The position numbers and the translations under genes are program-made. 64,000 nt of DNA, taken from positions 1 to 64,000 of the forward strand of contig NZ_AMZY02000013.1 of NCBI RefSeq assembly GCF_000330725.2. Direction: 5' to 3'. The stretch is from Mariniradius saccharolyticus AK6. GTDB taxonomy: Bacteria; Bacteroidota; Bacteroidia; Cytophagales; Cyclobacteriaceae. How positions within the stretch are numbered: position 1 is the stretch's first letter; each line of letters begins with the position of its first letter. Below, piece after piece: positions 35,542 through 45,920 of the stretch. A model generated the notes under the pieces. That model did no database searches. It was not told the DNA's origin and saw only the letters and a program-made list of their open reading frames with translations.

Positions 35542-37035
35542 ATGAAAATCACACGGGATCTTTACCAGGGTTCACTGGCTCTTTTGACGGATTTTTACCA
35601 ATTGACAATGGCATATGCCTACTGGAAGTCGGGAAAGGGAGAGCAGCAGGCGGTGTTCAACCTTTCGTTTCGTAAGCACCCGTTTCAAAGCGGATTTACG
35701 CTTGCCGCAGGTTTGGATTACTTGATCGACTTTTGTCGCAATTTTCGCTTTGACGAAGATGACCTGGCTTACCTGTCCGAGATGAAGACCAAAGATGGAA
35801 ATCCGACCTTTGAAACGGGTTTCATCGAATATTTAAGAAAGCTTGAGTTTGCCTGCGATATCGAAGCCGTGGAGGAGGGAACAGTTGTTTTTCCCCACAT
35901 TCCCTTGGTAAAAGTGACCGGTCCACTTATCCAATGTCAGCTATTGGAAACACCTCTGCTCAACATCATCAATTTCCAGACGCTGATTGCGACCAAGGCG
36001 GCACGGATTTGTTTTGCGGCACAGGGTAAGTCGGTACTTGAGTTCGGACTTCGCCGGGCGCAAGGAATAGACGGTGCTTTGGCAGCGAGCAGGGCTTCCT
36101 ACATTGGAGGCTGTTCTGCTACCAGCAATGTCATGGCGGGCAAATTGTTTGGGATCCCTGTATCTGGTACCCATGCCCATAGCTGGATCATGTCGTTTGA
36201 TTCCGAATTGGAGGCCTTCAAAGCTTACGCAGAGGCATTTCCTGACCATTGCGTGTTTCTTGTCGATACCTACGATACAATCAAGGGAGTGGCCAATGCC
36301 ATTGAGGTTGGAAGAATCCTGAGGGAAAAAGGTAGGGAACTTGTGGGCATCAGGATAGATTCAGGCGACTTGGCTTATTATAGCAATATCGCAAGAGAGA
36401 TGCTCGACCAGGCTGGATTCCCCAATGCCAAGATCGTCGCGAGTAATGACCTGGATGAGCATATCATCACTTCGCTCATTGTCCAAGATGCTTCTATCGA
36501 TGTTTGGGGAGTAGGTACCAAGTTGGTGACTGCTTTCGACCAGCCTGCCTTGGGAGCTGTATACAAATTGGCGGCAATCCAAACTTCTGAGGGAAAGTGG
36601 GAGCCCCGCGTGAAGGTATCCCAACAGGCGATAAAGATCAATGTTCCTGGCAGGCAGCAGGTATTTAGATTTTCGAAAAACGGAAGAGCAGTGGCAGATA
36701 TGATTTGCCTTGAGGGAAGTGACGTTGGCAGGGATCAATTCACCATCCTCGATCCCATCGATCCCACGCGCATGAAGAAGATCAATACAAAGGGATTGGA
36801 AGTGGAGTCTTTGCTCAAACCGATCTTCCAGAAAGGACAGAAAGTGTACGAACGTCCCAACATCCACGAAATCAAACAAAAGGCGCAAAGAAATCTGGAG
36901 TATTTCGACAAAACCCACAAACGCTTGGTAAATCCACATATTTATCCTGTTGGATTGGAGGAAAGTCTCTACCAATTGAGAAATAGCCTGGTGTTTAAAA
37001 TGAAAAACAATGACGGAGAAGAAAATCATATTTAG
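35542..37035 (+). CDS. pncB: Nicotinate phosphoribosyltransferase
   Basis: A 497-aa enzyme adding PRPP-derived ribose phosphate to nicotinate, the key step of NAD salvage. It starts YQGSLALLTDFYQLTMAYAYW; the active-site regions are RRAQGIDGALAASRASYIGG, SGTHAHSWIMSFDSE with the conserved His, GIRIDSGDL and VWGVGTKLVTAFDQPAL. Length fits the bacterial long form. It overlaps the next gene, a PRPP synthetase homologue, by 26 bases, so substrate-making and substrate-using enzymes are translationally coupled. Confidence 0.95.
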   Translation: MKITRDLYQGSLALLTDFYQLTMAYAYWKSGKGEQQAVFNLSFRKHPFQSGFTLAAGLDYLIDFCRNFRFDEDDLAYLSEMKTKDGNPTFETGFIEYLRKLEFACDIEAVEEGTVVFPHIPLVKVTGPLIQCQLLETPLLNIINFQTLIATKAARICFAAQGKSVLEFGLRRAQGIDGALAASRASYIGGCSATSNVMAGKLFGIPVSGTHAHSWIMSFDSELEAFKAYAEAFPDHCVFLVDTYDTIKGVANAIEVGRILREKGRELVGIRIDSGDLAYYSNIAREMLDQAGFPNAKIVASNDLDEHIITSLIVQDASIDVWGVGTKLVTAFDQPALGAVYKLAAIQTSEGKWEPRVKVSQQAIKINVPGRQQVFRFSKNGRAVADMICLEGSDVGRDQFTILDPIDPTRMKKINTKGLEVESLLKPIFQKGQKVYERPNIHEIKQKAQRNLEYFDKTHKRLVNPHIYPVGLEESLYQLRNSLVFKMKNNDGEENHI

Positions 37036-37930
37036 CATTCCCGATTATAGATACCTACAACAGGAAATCTTGGCCCTCGGGGAATTTGAAGAGGGAAAGA
37101 TTGAGGTTAAGCTGTTTCCGGATGGAGAGAGATACCAACGGATATTGACACCTGTTCAGGGTAGGGACGTGGTGTTGATAGGCGGCACGATTTCCGACTC
37201 AGATACGTTAGAAATTTACGATTTGGCCTATGCGCTGATCAAATATGGCGCCCGGTCGATCCGGATTTTCTTTCCCTATTTTGGCTACAGCACGATGGAG
37301 CGCGCGGTTAAAATCGGTGAAGTGGTTACCGCTAAGTCGAGGGCTGTGATGTTTTCTTCCTTGCCAAGAACCAGCTTGGGAAATCATTTCATTTTCTTCG
37401 ATCTCCATTCTGAGGGAATCCCGCACTATTTTGAAGGACAGGTGCTAATCAACCATGTCTATTGCAAGCCAATCGTCATTGAAGCAGCAGAAGAACTCGC
37501 GGAGGATGGATTTGTGATGGCTTGTACGGATGCTGGCCGTGCTAAGTGGGTGGAATCATTGGCCAACGAAATGGGCGTCAATGCAGCGTTTGTTTTCAAA
37601 AGACGGATTTCAGGCGAAAAAACCGAAGTCACAAGTATCTCAGCGGACGTGGAGGGAAGGGATGTGGTCATTTATGATGATATGGTCCGGACGGGAGGTT
37701 CACTGATCAATGCCGCAAAAGCCTATAAAAACGCTGGGGCGAAGAAAATTTTCACTATCACGACACACGGATTATTTACCAACGAGGCCTTGAGGAAGAT
37801 CGAGGACTCGGGGGTTATTTCCAAAGTAGTCACGACCAATACCCACCCCAATAGCTATGCCGTCAAAACAGAATTCCTGATCGTGAAAAGTGTAGCGGGA
37901 CTAATTCTTGAACAACTCAGGAATAGTTGA
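37010..37930 (+). CDS. prs: Ribose-phosphate pyrophosphokinase homologue, divergent
   Basis: A 306-aa Prs-fold protein. The PRPP-binding loop VVIYDDMVRTGGS is intact and KRRISGEKTEV occupies the place of the catalytic Lys/Arg strand. The ATP-contacting flexible loop, RxxRVPITAK-like in canonical enzymes, reads here STMERAVKIGEVVTAKS, and FDLHSEGIPHYF replaces DLHAEQIQGFF. It should make PRPP from ribose 5-phosphate and ATP, feeding the overlapping pncB; the changes leave room for another pyrophosphate acceptor. Start ATG at 37010 lies inside pncB. Confidence 0.85.
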   Translation: MTEKKIIFSIPDYRYLQQEILALGEFEEGKIEVKLFPDGERYQRILTPVQGRDVVLIGGTISDSDTLEIYDLAYALIKYGARSIRIFFPYFGYSTMERAVKIGEVVTAKSRAVMFSSLPRTSLGNHFIFFDLHSEGIPHYFEGQVLINHVYCKPIVIEAAEELAEDGFVMACTDAGRAKWVESLANEMGVNAAFVFKRRISGEKTEVTSISADVEGRDVVIYDDMVRTGGSLINAAKAYKNAGAKKIFTITTHGLFTNEALRKIEDSGVISKVVTTNTHPNSYAVKTEFLIVKSVAGLILEQLRNS

Positions 37931-37943
37931 TTAGACGATTTGA

Positions 37944-37980
37944 ATGACAAAGGCCAACATGTCCGCTGGCCTTCGTCATT
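37944..37980. terminator. Terminator-like hairpin between prs and the M43 protease
   Basis: AATGAC plus AAGGCCA (37944-37956) pairs with TGGCCTT plus GTCATT (37967-37980), with one internal mismatch. No long T-run, so efficiency is uncertain; it sits between two convergent stops. Confidence 0.6.
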
Positions 37981-37988
37981 TGGTCCGA

Positions 37989-40900
37989 TTACTGGACGAA
38001 AAGCTTTATTGTTTCTGTAATCGAGCGGCTTGTAATCTTAACTATGTACAGCCCTTCCGTAAATTGTTCTGAACTGAACCGGTATGTCTGGTTCAATGTG
38101 TTTGGATAATCTACATTGTGCACGACCGCACCCGTTGCCGACACGATTTGGATATTGACCGATTCAAAATTCTGGAAATTGAAAACTATGTTAAAGAAAT
38201 CAGTCGCTGGATTAGGATATATCTTTGTGCGTCCCAAGCCTGGGTTGACCGGTTCTTCATCTGCAGACAGGAAGAGTTCCACATTGTCAAGGTAAATCGG
38301 ACTGAATCCTTCCTGACCATTATCTACCACAAAAGCGATGCGGCTTGAATTTTTTCCCGTTCCTGCGAATGCGCTCAAGTTCACATATTTCTTTTCAAAC
38401 TCGTTGGAATTATTGGGGTTAGCTTCTGCGGCTTGTACCGTCGTGATTTCAGCACCAGTCATCTTCATGACTTCGACATAGTCATTTCCACCATTGTCAC
38501 TCGCCAAAACCTTAAACACCGTGCTTGGACTCACTTGGCCGGCCGCTATATCAAAGAAGACGGCAGCTTGACGACTCACAGTCAGATCCAACAATGGCGA
38601 ACCTAACCAGAAGCTATTTTCACCTGACGGGATAGCCAACCTCGCCACTGCGCTTCCCAAAGGTCCTGATTGGAGATTTGAAATGCTCCAACCTGACAGG
38701 TTATTCTCTGGGTTGATGTTGAGCCAAGGTAAGAAAGTCACGGTATTGTTGAAATTTTGTCTGAATGGTGCCCTGATACGTTCAACATCCACTACGACAA
38801 AGCGTCTAAGCTCAATCGGTGTTCGTAGGTTTTGGTCGAAATTTGGAAACAAAACTGAATAACCCAAGGTATTGATTCCAGAGGCTGTAGACTTGGGAAG
38901 ATTGATCAGGGTAGTATCCCCTGGAGCGAGTTGATTGCCTCGGGCAATGAAATTTTGGGTAGATGTACCTGTTCGCTGGAATACAAACCCAGAAATAGGA
39001 AGTGTCCCCGTATTCGTCACCACAATCTCCTCGTTTTCATAATTGTTGGAGTTGATGGGAGTTGGAGACAGCAGTTCCAGCAACCTCACATCGTACTTAT
39101 GAACCTCATTTGTCAATATTTCAATATCCTTGATGAAAAGGTTGTTGCCATAGCCGTTCACGTTGATGAATGCCAACCTCACATTAGGCAAACCTGCATA
39201 CTGGCTAAGGTTAACGATTTCCCTTCTAAATTGTGTATTTGAATTGGGGATAAACTCGTCGGGGGTAGGAGTGACTGTCTGAAGGAATACACGGTTTTTA
39301 TTATAGGGTGCATTGGCAATCTCAAACGAATTGCCGCAATCTGTGGAAACTGCCACCAACAGGACGTCACCAACAGATGGGTCATTGTATGGTGCGTGCG
39401 CCAAGTTGAACGTCAATTGCGCATTTGTCACATTGGACAAGTCAATCGAGGGAGAAATCAGGAAGTCCTGCTCGCCGGGTGAGTCATATTCATAGTTTCT
39501 AACGTAAACGGTATTGGTTGCAGTACCTCCGATACTTATCGTCCGCTGTTCCCAGCCAAAATCCGAATCTGGATTGACGACCTCCCACGTACTATTCAAT
39601 TCCTCGAATCTAAAGGAATATGGGAGTTGCAACGCAGGCTGTATCCTTGGCTGCGAAGTCAGGGTATTGTTGGAAGGGTTCGAGTCGGTTCTTCCGTTTA
39701 CAAGAGTGATTCGAGCCTCAAAGTTATTGCCGCTTGGATTGATGGTGATGGGATCAAATGCGAGAATGGTCGTTTCTCCCACAGCCAAGGCAACATTGAA
39801 ATCCCTCGATTGGAGTAGTGCTCCGTTATTTCTGATTTCGACCCTTGTCGAAGTCACTACATTTGTGCCCAGATTGAACACCTCCACTTGAGGCGAAAAG
39901 GTCTGGCTACAAACGAGATCTTGCGGCTCGATGATTTTACTCATCCTCAAGTCATCCGGTCTCAAAATCGGTGCAACTGTTCCCCGCCCATTTACTAAAC
40001 TGGCCCTTCTCGGACTTGAAGCGAGTACCACGTCAAACCTTTCTATCTGGCCCTTTGTGAAAATATTCATGCACTGGTCTGCCGTGTAGTCCATGAAGTT
40101 TTCGACCATGTCACGGGTATTGCAGGTAATTCTTGGATTATCTGTCCTGCAAATCAAGTTCGAACCGTCTTGGTTGGGCGTATCGGTGACAAAATCATCA
40201 ACCTCGCAGCCACCATCACCCCAAATATGCCTCAGTCCAAAAAAGTGACCAACTTCATGGGTGGTTGTCCTGCCCCGGGAGCCTGCGACTGCGTTACCAC
40301 CTTCCCCAAAATATCTGTAGTCGATTGTTACCCCGTCCGTTTCCCTAGAGTTGGGAGGAAAATTCAGACCTGGCAGATCCGATATCGGGAACGAAGCGTA
40401 TCCAATAAATGGAGATACTAATGGTACTACCCATATGTTCATGTAATCCTCAGGTGGCCAGAGTGAAAGCTGTCCAATGAGCGGGGCGTCACTTGGGGTA
40501 TAGACTGACTTAGGTCCCTGTACTCTGACGATCCCGTCGGTAGGTAAGCCATTTGGATCCTGTTTGGCAAGGACAAATTCGATATTCGCGTCTCCTGCAA
40601 CAGGCAAAAACTCCTCGGGTGTTTGGAACCGATCTGGATTCAGGCGTCTGAAATCTTCGTTGAGGATCCGTATTTGAGTTTCAATTTGTCCGGTGGGAAT
40701 ATTCGTTCCTGTACCAACAGCAGTCCCGTTGTGAATCACGTGCACTACTACTGGAATTACCCGAGTCCCATTTTGTGTCCTTGCAACCGCAGGGGCATTT
40801 TTCTTGCGCTGCTCAAGCTGGCCGTTCATCCAAGTCTCGAAGAAATCCTTGCTTCCGTAGATACCAAGTCGCTCTTCCTGCAGGTGCTCAAGGTAAGTTG

Positions 40901-41030
40901 CAGCACATTTTTCGTCATGGATGTGCTGATAGGGTTTTCCAAAAAAACTTTGGGAGAATCCCTGGATACTGGCTAAAACAAAAGATAAGGACAAAATAAA
41001 TGTCCCAAACCCTAAGGACTTACTTTTCAT
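37989..41030 (-). CDS. Secreted M43 (pappalysin-like) metalloprotease with T9SS type A tail
   Basis: A 1013-aa exported protein with signal peptide ending GFSQ. The zinc site HEVGHFFGLRH (258-268; His258, Glu259, His262, His268) is that of family M43/metzincins, and ENFMDYTADQC supplies the Met-turn. After the protease (about 90-330) come CARDB-like and jelly-roll beta domains (about 360-920), and the last 80 residues are a T9SS type A sorting domain (RTKIYPNPATDFFNIVF, EGLYIVKITSRSITETIKLF). It would digest extracellular protein. Its start is 10 bases after the nifU-like stop, so it may be read from the mrp-nifU transcript. Confidence 0.93.
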   Translation of the reverse strand: MKSKSLGFGTFILSLSFVLASIQGFSQSFFGKPYQHIHDEKCAATYLEHLQEERLGIYGSKDFFETWMNGQLEQRKKNAPAVARTQNGTRVIPVVVHVIHNGTAVGTGTNIPTGQIETQIRILNEDFRRLNPDRFQTPEEFLPVAGDANIEFVLAKQDPNGLPTDGIVRVQGPKSVYTPSDAPLIGQLSLWPPEDYMNIWVVPLVSPFIGYASFPISDLPGLNFPPNSRETDGVTIDYRYFGEGGNAVAGSRGRTTTHEVGHFFGLRHIWGDGGCEVDDFVTDTPNQDGSNLICRTDNPRITCNTRDMVENFMDYTADQCMNIFTKGQIERFDVVLASSPRRASLVNGRGTVAPILRPDDLRMSKIIEPQDLVCSQTFSPQVEVFNLGTNVVTSTRVEIRNNGALLQSRDFNVALAVGETTILAFDPITINPSGNNFEARITLVNGRTDSNPSNNTLTSQPRIQPALQLPYSFRFEELNSTWEVVNPDSDFGWEQRTISIGGTATNTVYVRNYEYDSPGEQDFLISPSIDLSNVTNAQLTFNLAHAPYNDPSVGDVLLVAVSTDCGNSFEIANAPYNKNRVFLQTVTPTPDEFIPNSNTQFRREIVNLSQYAGLPNVRLAFINVNGYGNNLFIKDIEILTNEVHKYDVRLLELLSPTPINSNNYENEEIVVTNTGTLPISGFVFQRTGTSTQNFIARGNQLAPGDTTLINLPKSTASGINTLGYSVLFPNFDQNLRTPIELRRFVVVDVERIRAPFRQNFNNTVTFLPWLNINPENNLSGWSISNLQSGPLGSAVARLAIPSGENSFWLGSPLLDLTVSRQAAVFFDIAAGQVSPSTVFKVLASDNGGNDYVEVMKMTGAEITTVQAAEANPNNSNEFEKKYVNLSAFAGTGKNSSRIAFVVDNGQEGFSPIYLDNVELFLSADEEPVNPGLGRTKIYPNPATDFFNIVFNFQNFESVNIQIVSATGAVVHNVDYPNTLNQTYRFSSEQFTEGLYIVKITSRSITETIKLFVQ

Positions 41031-41040
41031 TTAAGATGGA

Positions 41041-41292
41041 TTAAGCAGGTACTGTATTGACGGCTTCAACTCTGGTGATTTCGGGGATGGCCCTCTTGAT
41101 TGCTTCTTCTACGCCTGCCTTGAGTGTCATTGTGGACATGGGGCAAGAACTGCAAGCACCCATCAACTCCAACCGCAACACCATGTCGTCGGTCAGGTCC
41201 ACAATCTTGACGTTTCCGCCGTCTGCTTCCAAATAGGGCCTGATACTGTCAAGAGCGGTTTCGATTCTTTCTTTTAATTCCGTATTCATCAT
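41041..41292 (-). CDS. NifU C-terminal-domain Fe-S scaffold/carrier
   Basis: An 83-aa single NifU-like domain: IRPYLEADGGNVKIVDL and the Fe-S binding Cys pair Cys47/Cys50 in GACSSCPMSTMTLK. Such small Nfu proteins carry a 4Fe-4S cluster to target enzymes. It starts 2 bases after mrp, so the two are co-translated; double ATG at the start. Confidence 0.93.
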   Translation of the reverse strand: MMNTELKERIETALDSIRPYLEADGGNVKIVDLTDDMVLRLELMGACSSCPMSTMTLKAGVEEAIKRAIPEITRVEAVNTVPA

Positions 41293-41294
41293 CT

Positions 41295-42386
41295 TTAATT
41301 TACTTGCACAACTTCGGTTTTGTTCAATTCAGCATTTCTGATCGCCACTTGCCTTGCCACTGATTCTGCCAACGCTGAGAACGCATCTTGGGTGACTCCC
41401 GACTTCAACACCGCCGGAAATCCCGAATCCCCACTTTCTCTAATACTTTGCACGATTGGAATCTCACCCAAAAGAGGGACATTGAATTTCTCCGCCAATC
41501 TTTTGCCCCCCTCTTTACCGAAAAGGTAGTACTTATTGTTTGGCAACTCTTCCGGGGTAAAATAAGCCATATTTTCCACAACACCTAAGATGGGAACATT
41601 TATTTGCGGCTGTCGGAACATGGTCAAACCCTTCGTGGCATCTCCCAAAGCGACCTTTTGCGGAGTCGTCACGATCACCACGCCTGTCACTGGGACTGTT
41701 TGAACCATAGTCAGGTGGATGTCGGAAGTGCCGGGAGGTAGGTCTATCAACAGGTAATCCAAATCGCCCCAGTCCACGTCACCAATGAATTGCTTCAATG
41801 CCGAACTAGCCATTGGGCCTCTCCAAACCACTGCCGCATCGGCGGGGGTAAGAAAGCCAATCGACATCAGCTTGACTCCGTACTGTTCGATGGGGATGAT
41901 GACGTTTTTGCCGTTTTCCTGCCTTATGGCAGGTTGTTCAGCTTCCACGTTGAACATGATCGGAATCGATGGGCCAAATATATCCGCGTCGATCAGACCA
42001 ACTTTGGCTCCCGTAAGGGACAGCGCCACAGCAAGGTTGGAAGCCGTCGTGGATTTTCCCACGCCTCCTTTGCCGGATGCAACGGCAATAATATTCTTCA
42101 CTTTTGGCAAAAGCGGTGCATTGGCGCGGCTGCTTGTCACCTGTGAAGTCATAGTGATATCCAAATCTATGTCCTCTCCGAAAGCTTCTTCCAGCACCTC
42201 CACACAATTGTTTTTGATTACCTCCTTCAAAGGACAGGCAGGCGTGGTCAACACTACAGAGAAGCTGATTTTCTTGCCTTCAACATGAAGTTTTTGAATC
42301 ATTCCCAAGGTCACCAAGTCTTTTTTAAGGTCTGGATCTTGCACCTTGGAGAGTGCCTTCAGGATATTCGTGTTGTCGATTTGCAT
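41295..42386 (-). CDS. mrp: Mrp/ApbC-family Fe-S cluster carrier ATPase
   Basis: A 363-aa protein from ATG at 42386 (MQIDNTNILKALSKVQDPDL); the longer TTG frame is not needed. The N-terminal MIP18/DUF59 domain (about 1-90) is fused to a deviant Walker A ATPase (SGKGGVGKSTTASN). DIDLPPGTSDI-type switch appears as LIDLPPGTSDIHLT. The CxxC that holds the cluster in E. coli Mrp is absent; the matching region is ENMAYFTPEELPNNKYYLFG, as in other Bacteroidetes. The NifU-like partner next door has the Cys pair. Confidence 0.92.
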   Translation of the reverse strand: MQIDNTNILKALSKVQDPDLKKDLVTLGMIQKLHVEGKKISFSVVLTTPACPLKEVIKNNCVEVLEEAFGEDIDLDITMTSQVTSSRANAPLLPKVKNIIAVASGKGGVGKSTTASNLAVALSLTGAKVGLIDADIFGPSIPIMFNVEAEQPAIRQENGKNVIIPIEQYGVKLMSIGFLTPADAAVVWRGPMASSALKQFIGDVDWGDLDYLLIDLPPGTSDIHLTMVQTVPVTGVVIVTTPQKVALGDATKGLTMFRQPQINVPILGVVENMAYFTPEELPNNKYYLFGKEGGKRLAEKFNVPLLGEIPIVQSIRESGDSGFPAVLKSGVTQDAFSALAESVARQVAIRNAELNKTEVVQVN

Positions 42387-42564
42387 GGAGAGGGATTTAT
42401 TGGTGCGCAAATTAATTTATATTTATTCTAAATGAAAAACATTTCGGAGGGCCTATCGAAGCCTTTTCAGAGGAGTTAACCTCTAGCTCGATAATTTGGT
42501 TTCCGAAGTTTGGACAGAGTTGTTCCTTTCCTTTTCTATCTTTGAAATCCAATAATCCAAAACC

Positions 42565-44505
42565 GTGATAAGCCGAACGACAACAGACAAAGTAAAGGAT
42601 AGGGTGGACATCGAGGAGGTGGTCGGAGATTATGTGCCCTTGAAGAAAAAGGGACAGAACCTATGGGCCTGCTGCCCTTTTCACAATGAAAGCACGCCCT
42701 CTTTCTCGGTTTCGCCGGCCAAACAAATTTACAAATGTTTCGGCTGCGGAAAGGCGGGCGACCCGATCCAGTTTGTCATGGATATTGAAGGGATCGGATT
42801 CAATGAAGCGATACGACACTTGGCCCAAAAGTATGGCATCGAGGTGGAGGAGGAGAAGCAGGCGACTCCGGAAGCAGTACAGGCCTACAACGAGCGGGAG
42901 AGTCTTTACATCGCCTTGGGCTTTGCCAAGGACTTTTTTGTCAAAAATCTTGAAAGCGAAGAAGGGAAGGCCATTGGACTGAGCTATTTCAAAGAAAGGG
43001 GGCTTCGTCCTGAGACGATCCAAAAGTTTGACTTGGGATATGCCTTGGACAAGTGGGATTCCCTGCTTCAAGCCGCCAAGCAGTCGGGGCATTCGGAGGA
43101 GATTTTGTTGAAGGCGGGCTTGGTTCTCCAAAAAGAAGGCGAACCTGAAAGGATTTATGACCGGTTCAGAGGACGTGTCACCTTTACTATTCACAACCTT
43201 GGCGGCAAGCCGATTGGTTTTGGGGCGAGGATTCTTACCAATGACAAGAAACAGCCCAAATACATCAACTCGCCCGAGACGGAGGTCTACCACAAGAGTG
43301 ATGTGCTTTACGGGATTTTCCAGGCCAAAAAATCGATCCGAGAAAAAGACAACTGCTATTTGGTTGAGGGCTACACGGATGTACTTTCCCTTCACCAGGC
43401 AGGGATCGAGAACGTAGTGGCGTCTTCCGGCACTTCCCTGACGGAAAACCAAATCAAACTTATCAAGCGCTTTACGGACAATATCACAGTCCTGTACGAC
43501 GGAGACGCCGCGGGTATCAAGGCCTCTTTGAGGGGGATTGATATGATACTCGAAGGGGGGCTCAACGTCAAAGCCGTCGTTTTTCCCAATGGAGAGGATC
43601 CTGATAGCTATGCGCGAAAGGTCGGCCCAGCGGCTTTTTCGGATTACCTAAAGAATAAAACCCAAGATTTTATTGCCTTTCAGATTGGTCTATACAAGGA
43701 AGAAATTGCCGAAGATCCCATCAAGCGAGCCGAACTTGTGCGGCATGTGATCGGAAGTTTGTCCAAAATCCCCGATCCCATTAACCGTACTGTTTTTGCA
43801 AGCCAGTCGGCCAAATTGCTTGAAATCGAGGAGGCAGTAATCCAAACTGAGGTCAACAAGATTCTGCTAAAGGGCGAAAAGGACCGCTATTTCAAAGAGC
43901 AAAGAGAGGAATCGGAACGCGAAGCTGCCTTGGAGGAAATTCTTCCGACGCAGCCAGAGCAGGTTTCGTTCCAGTCGATGATCTTCCTGCAGGAACGAGA
44001 AACGATGCGCCTCTTGGTCAATTATGGTTTTGAGATGGTTTCTGACCAAACGATGGTTTGCGAATACCTGCTGCAGGAGACCGCCGAGCTTCATTTCGAA
44101 ACGCCCGTTTTTAGGAAGATATTGGAACTCTATAAATCCGCACTCGAGCAGAAGGTACTACCCCAGCCGGAGTTTTTTTTACAAGTAGATGACCAAGAAG
44201 TCAAGAAAGAGGTCATCACCATGATCACGAGAAAATATGAGCTATCGACACTTTGGGAGACCCGTTACCACATTTTTACTTACCATGAGGCAGATGATTT
44301 GGCCAAAACCGTTTATGACAACATTTTGCATTTGAAGAAAAAGGTGATCAAAAAGTTGTTGGAGGAAGCAAAACAGAAAATCAAAGAGGCCGAAACACTT
44401 CAAATGGAAGTCGACGAGCTTAGCCATCGCATCCAAGTGTATATGGAGTTGAAGAAATACCAAGTCGAAATCGACAAATTGCTCGGCATTGTGGTTAGTT
44501 ATTGA
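42565..44505 (+). CDS. dnaG: DNA primase
   Basis: A 646-aa primase starting at GTG ([10 protein letters not shown], the family's usual first residues). The CHC2 zinc finger is intact (CCPFH with [12 protein letters not shown]), followed by the catalytic core and Toprim motifs [13 protein letters not shown] and [12 protein letters not shown]. The C-terminal helicase-binding part is long and helical. It makes the RNA primers at the fork with DnaB. The stop overlaps a TTG-started extension of ribBA that I reject. Confidence 0.96.
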   Translation: MISRTTTDKVKDRVDIEEVVGDYVPLKKKGQNLWACCPFHNESTPSFSVSPAKQIYKCFGCGKAGDPIQFVMDIEGIGFNEAIRHLAQKYGIEVEEEKQATPEAVQAYNERESLYIALGFAKDFFVKNLESEEGKAIGLSYFKERGLRPETIQKFDLGYALDKWDSLLQAAKQSGHSEEILLKAGLVLQKEGEPERIYDRFRGRVTFTIHNLGGKPIGFGARILTNDKKQPKYINSPETEVYHKSDVLYGIFQAKKSIREKDNCYLVEGYTDVLSLHQAGIENVVASSGTSLTENQIKLIKRFTDNITVLYDGDAAGIKASLRGIDMILEGGLNVKAVVFPNGEDPDSYARKVGPAAFSDYLKNKTQDFIAFQIGLYKEEIAEDPIKRAELVRHVIGSLSKIPDPINRTVFASQSAKLLEIEEAVIQTEVNKILLKGEKDRYFKEQREESEREAALEEILPTQPEQVSFQSMIFLQERETMRLLVNYGFEMVSDQTMVCEYLLQETAELHFETPVFRKILELYKSALEQKVLPQPEFFLQVDDQEVKKEVITMITRKYELSTLWETRYHIFTYHEADDLAKTVYDNILHLKKKVIKKLLEEAKQKIKEAETLQMEVDELSHRIQVYMELKKYQVEIDKLLGIVVSY

Positions 44506-44551
44506 GCCAAACTTTATTTGGGTTTTCCCTGTTTACTTCGCCAAAGGGTAC

Positions 44552-44559
44552 TAATTTTG
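44552..44559 (+). promoter_or_regulatory. Candidate -7 box of ribBA
   Basis: TAATTTTG fits TAnnTTTG exactly and lies 32 bases before the ATG at 44592. A TTTG 31 bases upstream (44517-44520) is too far for a normal -33 spacing, so only the -7 part is supported. Confidence 0.28.
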
Positions 44560-44591
44560 TTCCCTACTGTTCATTCTACCAATACCTGCAA

Positions 44592-45815
44592 ATGTCCAAT
44601 CCCATCACACTCGATACCATTGAATCAGCCATTGAAGCCATCAAAAACGGTGAAGTGATCATCGTGGTCGATGATGAAGACAGGGAAAACGAAGGCGATT
44701 TCATTTGTGCTGCCGAGAAGGTGACGCCCGAAATCGTCAATTTCATGGCGACGCATGGACGTGGCCTGATCTGCGCGCCGTTGATCGAGGACCGGTGCGA
44801 GCAACTGGGTTTGGAACTGATGGTCGGAAACAATACCGCGACCTTTGAAACTCCCTTTACGGTGTCAGTGGACCTGATTGGCCATGGATGCACGACCGGT
44901 ATATCAGCCTCAGACCGGGCCAAGACGATCAAAGCCTTGATAGACGACTCGATTCATCCCGATGAACTGGGGAAGCCAGGCCATATTTTCCCTTTGAAAG
45001 CAAAAAGGGGCGGAGTACTCAGGCGTGCAGGCCATACCGAAGCTGCGATTGATTTTGCGCGTTTGGCAGGACTGGCACCTGCAGGGGTACTTGTGGAAAT
45101 CATGAATGAGGACGGTACCATGGCAAGGCTGCCCGATTTGGTGGACGTTGCGAAGAAATTTGGCCTCAAACTGGTATCGATCAAAGACCTCATCGCCTAC
45201 AGGATGAAGCATGAATCGCTTATCAAGCGTGAAATTGGAGTTGAAATGCCAACCGCTTGGGGTGATTTTGACCTAATTGCCTATCGCCAAACGAGCACTG
45301 GCGATCTCCACCTTGCGCTCATTAAGGGCTCTTGGGACGAAAATGAGCCTGTAATGGTCAGGGTACATTCCTCTTGTGTGACAGGTGACATATTTGGTAG
45401 CTGTCGTTGTGATTGTGGGCCGCAGCTGCACAAAGCGATGGAAATGGTCGAAAAGGAAGGTAAAGGCGTCGTTGTCTATATGAACCAAGAGGGTAGGGGC
45501 ATAGGCCTGATCAACAAGCTGAAAGCCTACAAACTCCAAGAACAGGGAATGGATACCGTGCAAGCCAATTTGGCGTTGGGATTTCCTATGGACAAGCGGG
45601 ACTATGGTGTGGGTGCCCAAATCCTCAGGGATTTGGGAATTTCCAAAATTCGCCTGATCTCCAACAATCCTACCAAAAGAGTTGGCCTTTTGGGTTATGG
45701 GCTCGAAATTGTAGAGCAAATTCCCCTGGAAATCAAACCCAATCCCCACAATGAAAAATACCTTGCCACCAAACGTGATAAGATGGGCCACTCCATTCTG
45801 AAAAACTTAAAATGA
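44592..45815 (+). CDS. ribBA: Bifunctional DHBP synthase / GTP cyclohydrolase II
   Basis: A 407-aa riboflavin enzyme from ATG at 44592 ([15 protein letters not shown]), 30 codons after the first possible start. Residues about 1-205 are 3,4-dihydroxy-2-butanone 4-phosphate synthase ([32 protein letters not shown]); about 206-407 are GTP cyclohydrolase II with zinc Cys motif [19 protein letters not shown] and NQEGRGIGL. It catalyses both entry steps of flavin synthesis. Flavin demand is also seen in the etfBA genes. Confidence 0.96.
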   Translation: MSNPITLDTIESAIEAIKNGEVIIVVDDEDRENEGDFICAAEKVTPEIVNFMATHGRGLICAPLIEDRCEQLGLELMVGNNTATFETPFTVSVDLIGHGCTTGISASDRAKTIKALIDDSIHPDELGKPGHIFPLKAKRGGVLRRAGHTEAAIDFARLAGLAPAGVLVEIMNEDGTMARLPDLVDVAKKFGLKLVSIKDLIAYRMKHESLIKREIGVEMPTAWGDFDLIAYRQTSTGDLHLALIKGSWDENEPVMVRVHSSCVTGDIFGSCRCDCGPQLHKAMEMVEKEGKGVVVYMNQEGRGIGLINKLKAYKLQEQGMDTVQANLALGFPMDKRDYGVGAQILRDLGISKIRLISNNPTKRVGLLGYGLEIVEQIPLEIKPNPHNEKYLATKRDKMGHSILKNLK

Positions 45816-45920
45816 CAAACGGATTTTGTTTTTTCGACCCAAATTTCAAAAACCGTGCAAATTGCATCAACTTATTTGTCGCTCGTTTCGTACCTTAATT
45901 GGACTAATCAAGCCAAATAC

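Noticed and set aside
42661-43452. A 263-codon minus-strand frame across dnaG
   Set aside because: Antisense shadow of a clear primase gene; no motif of its own.
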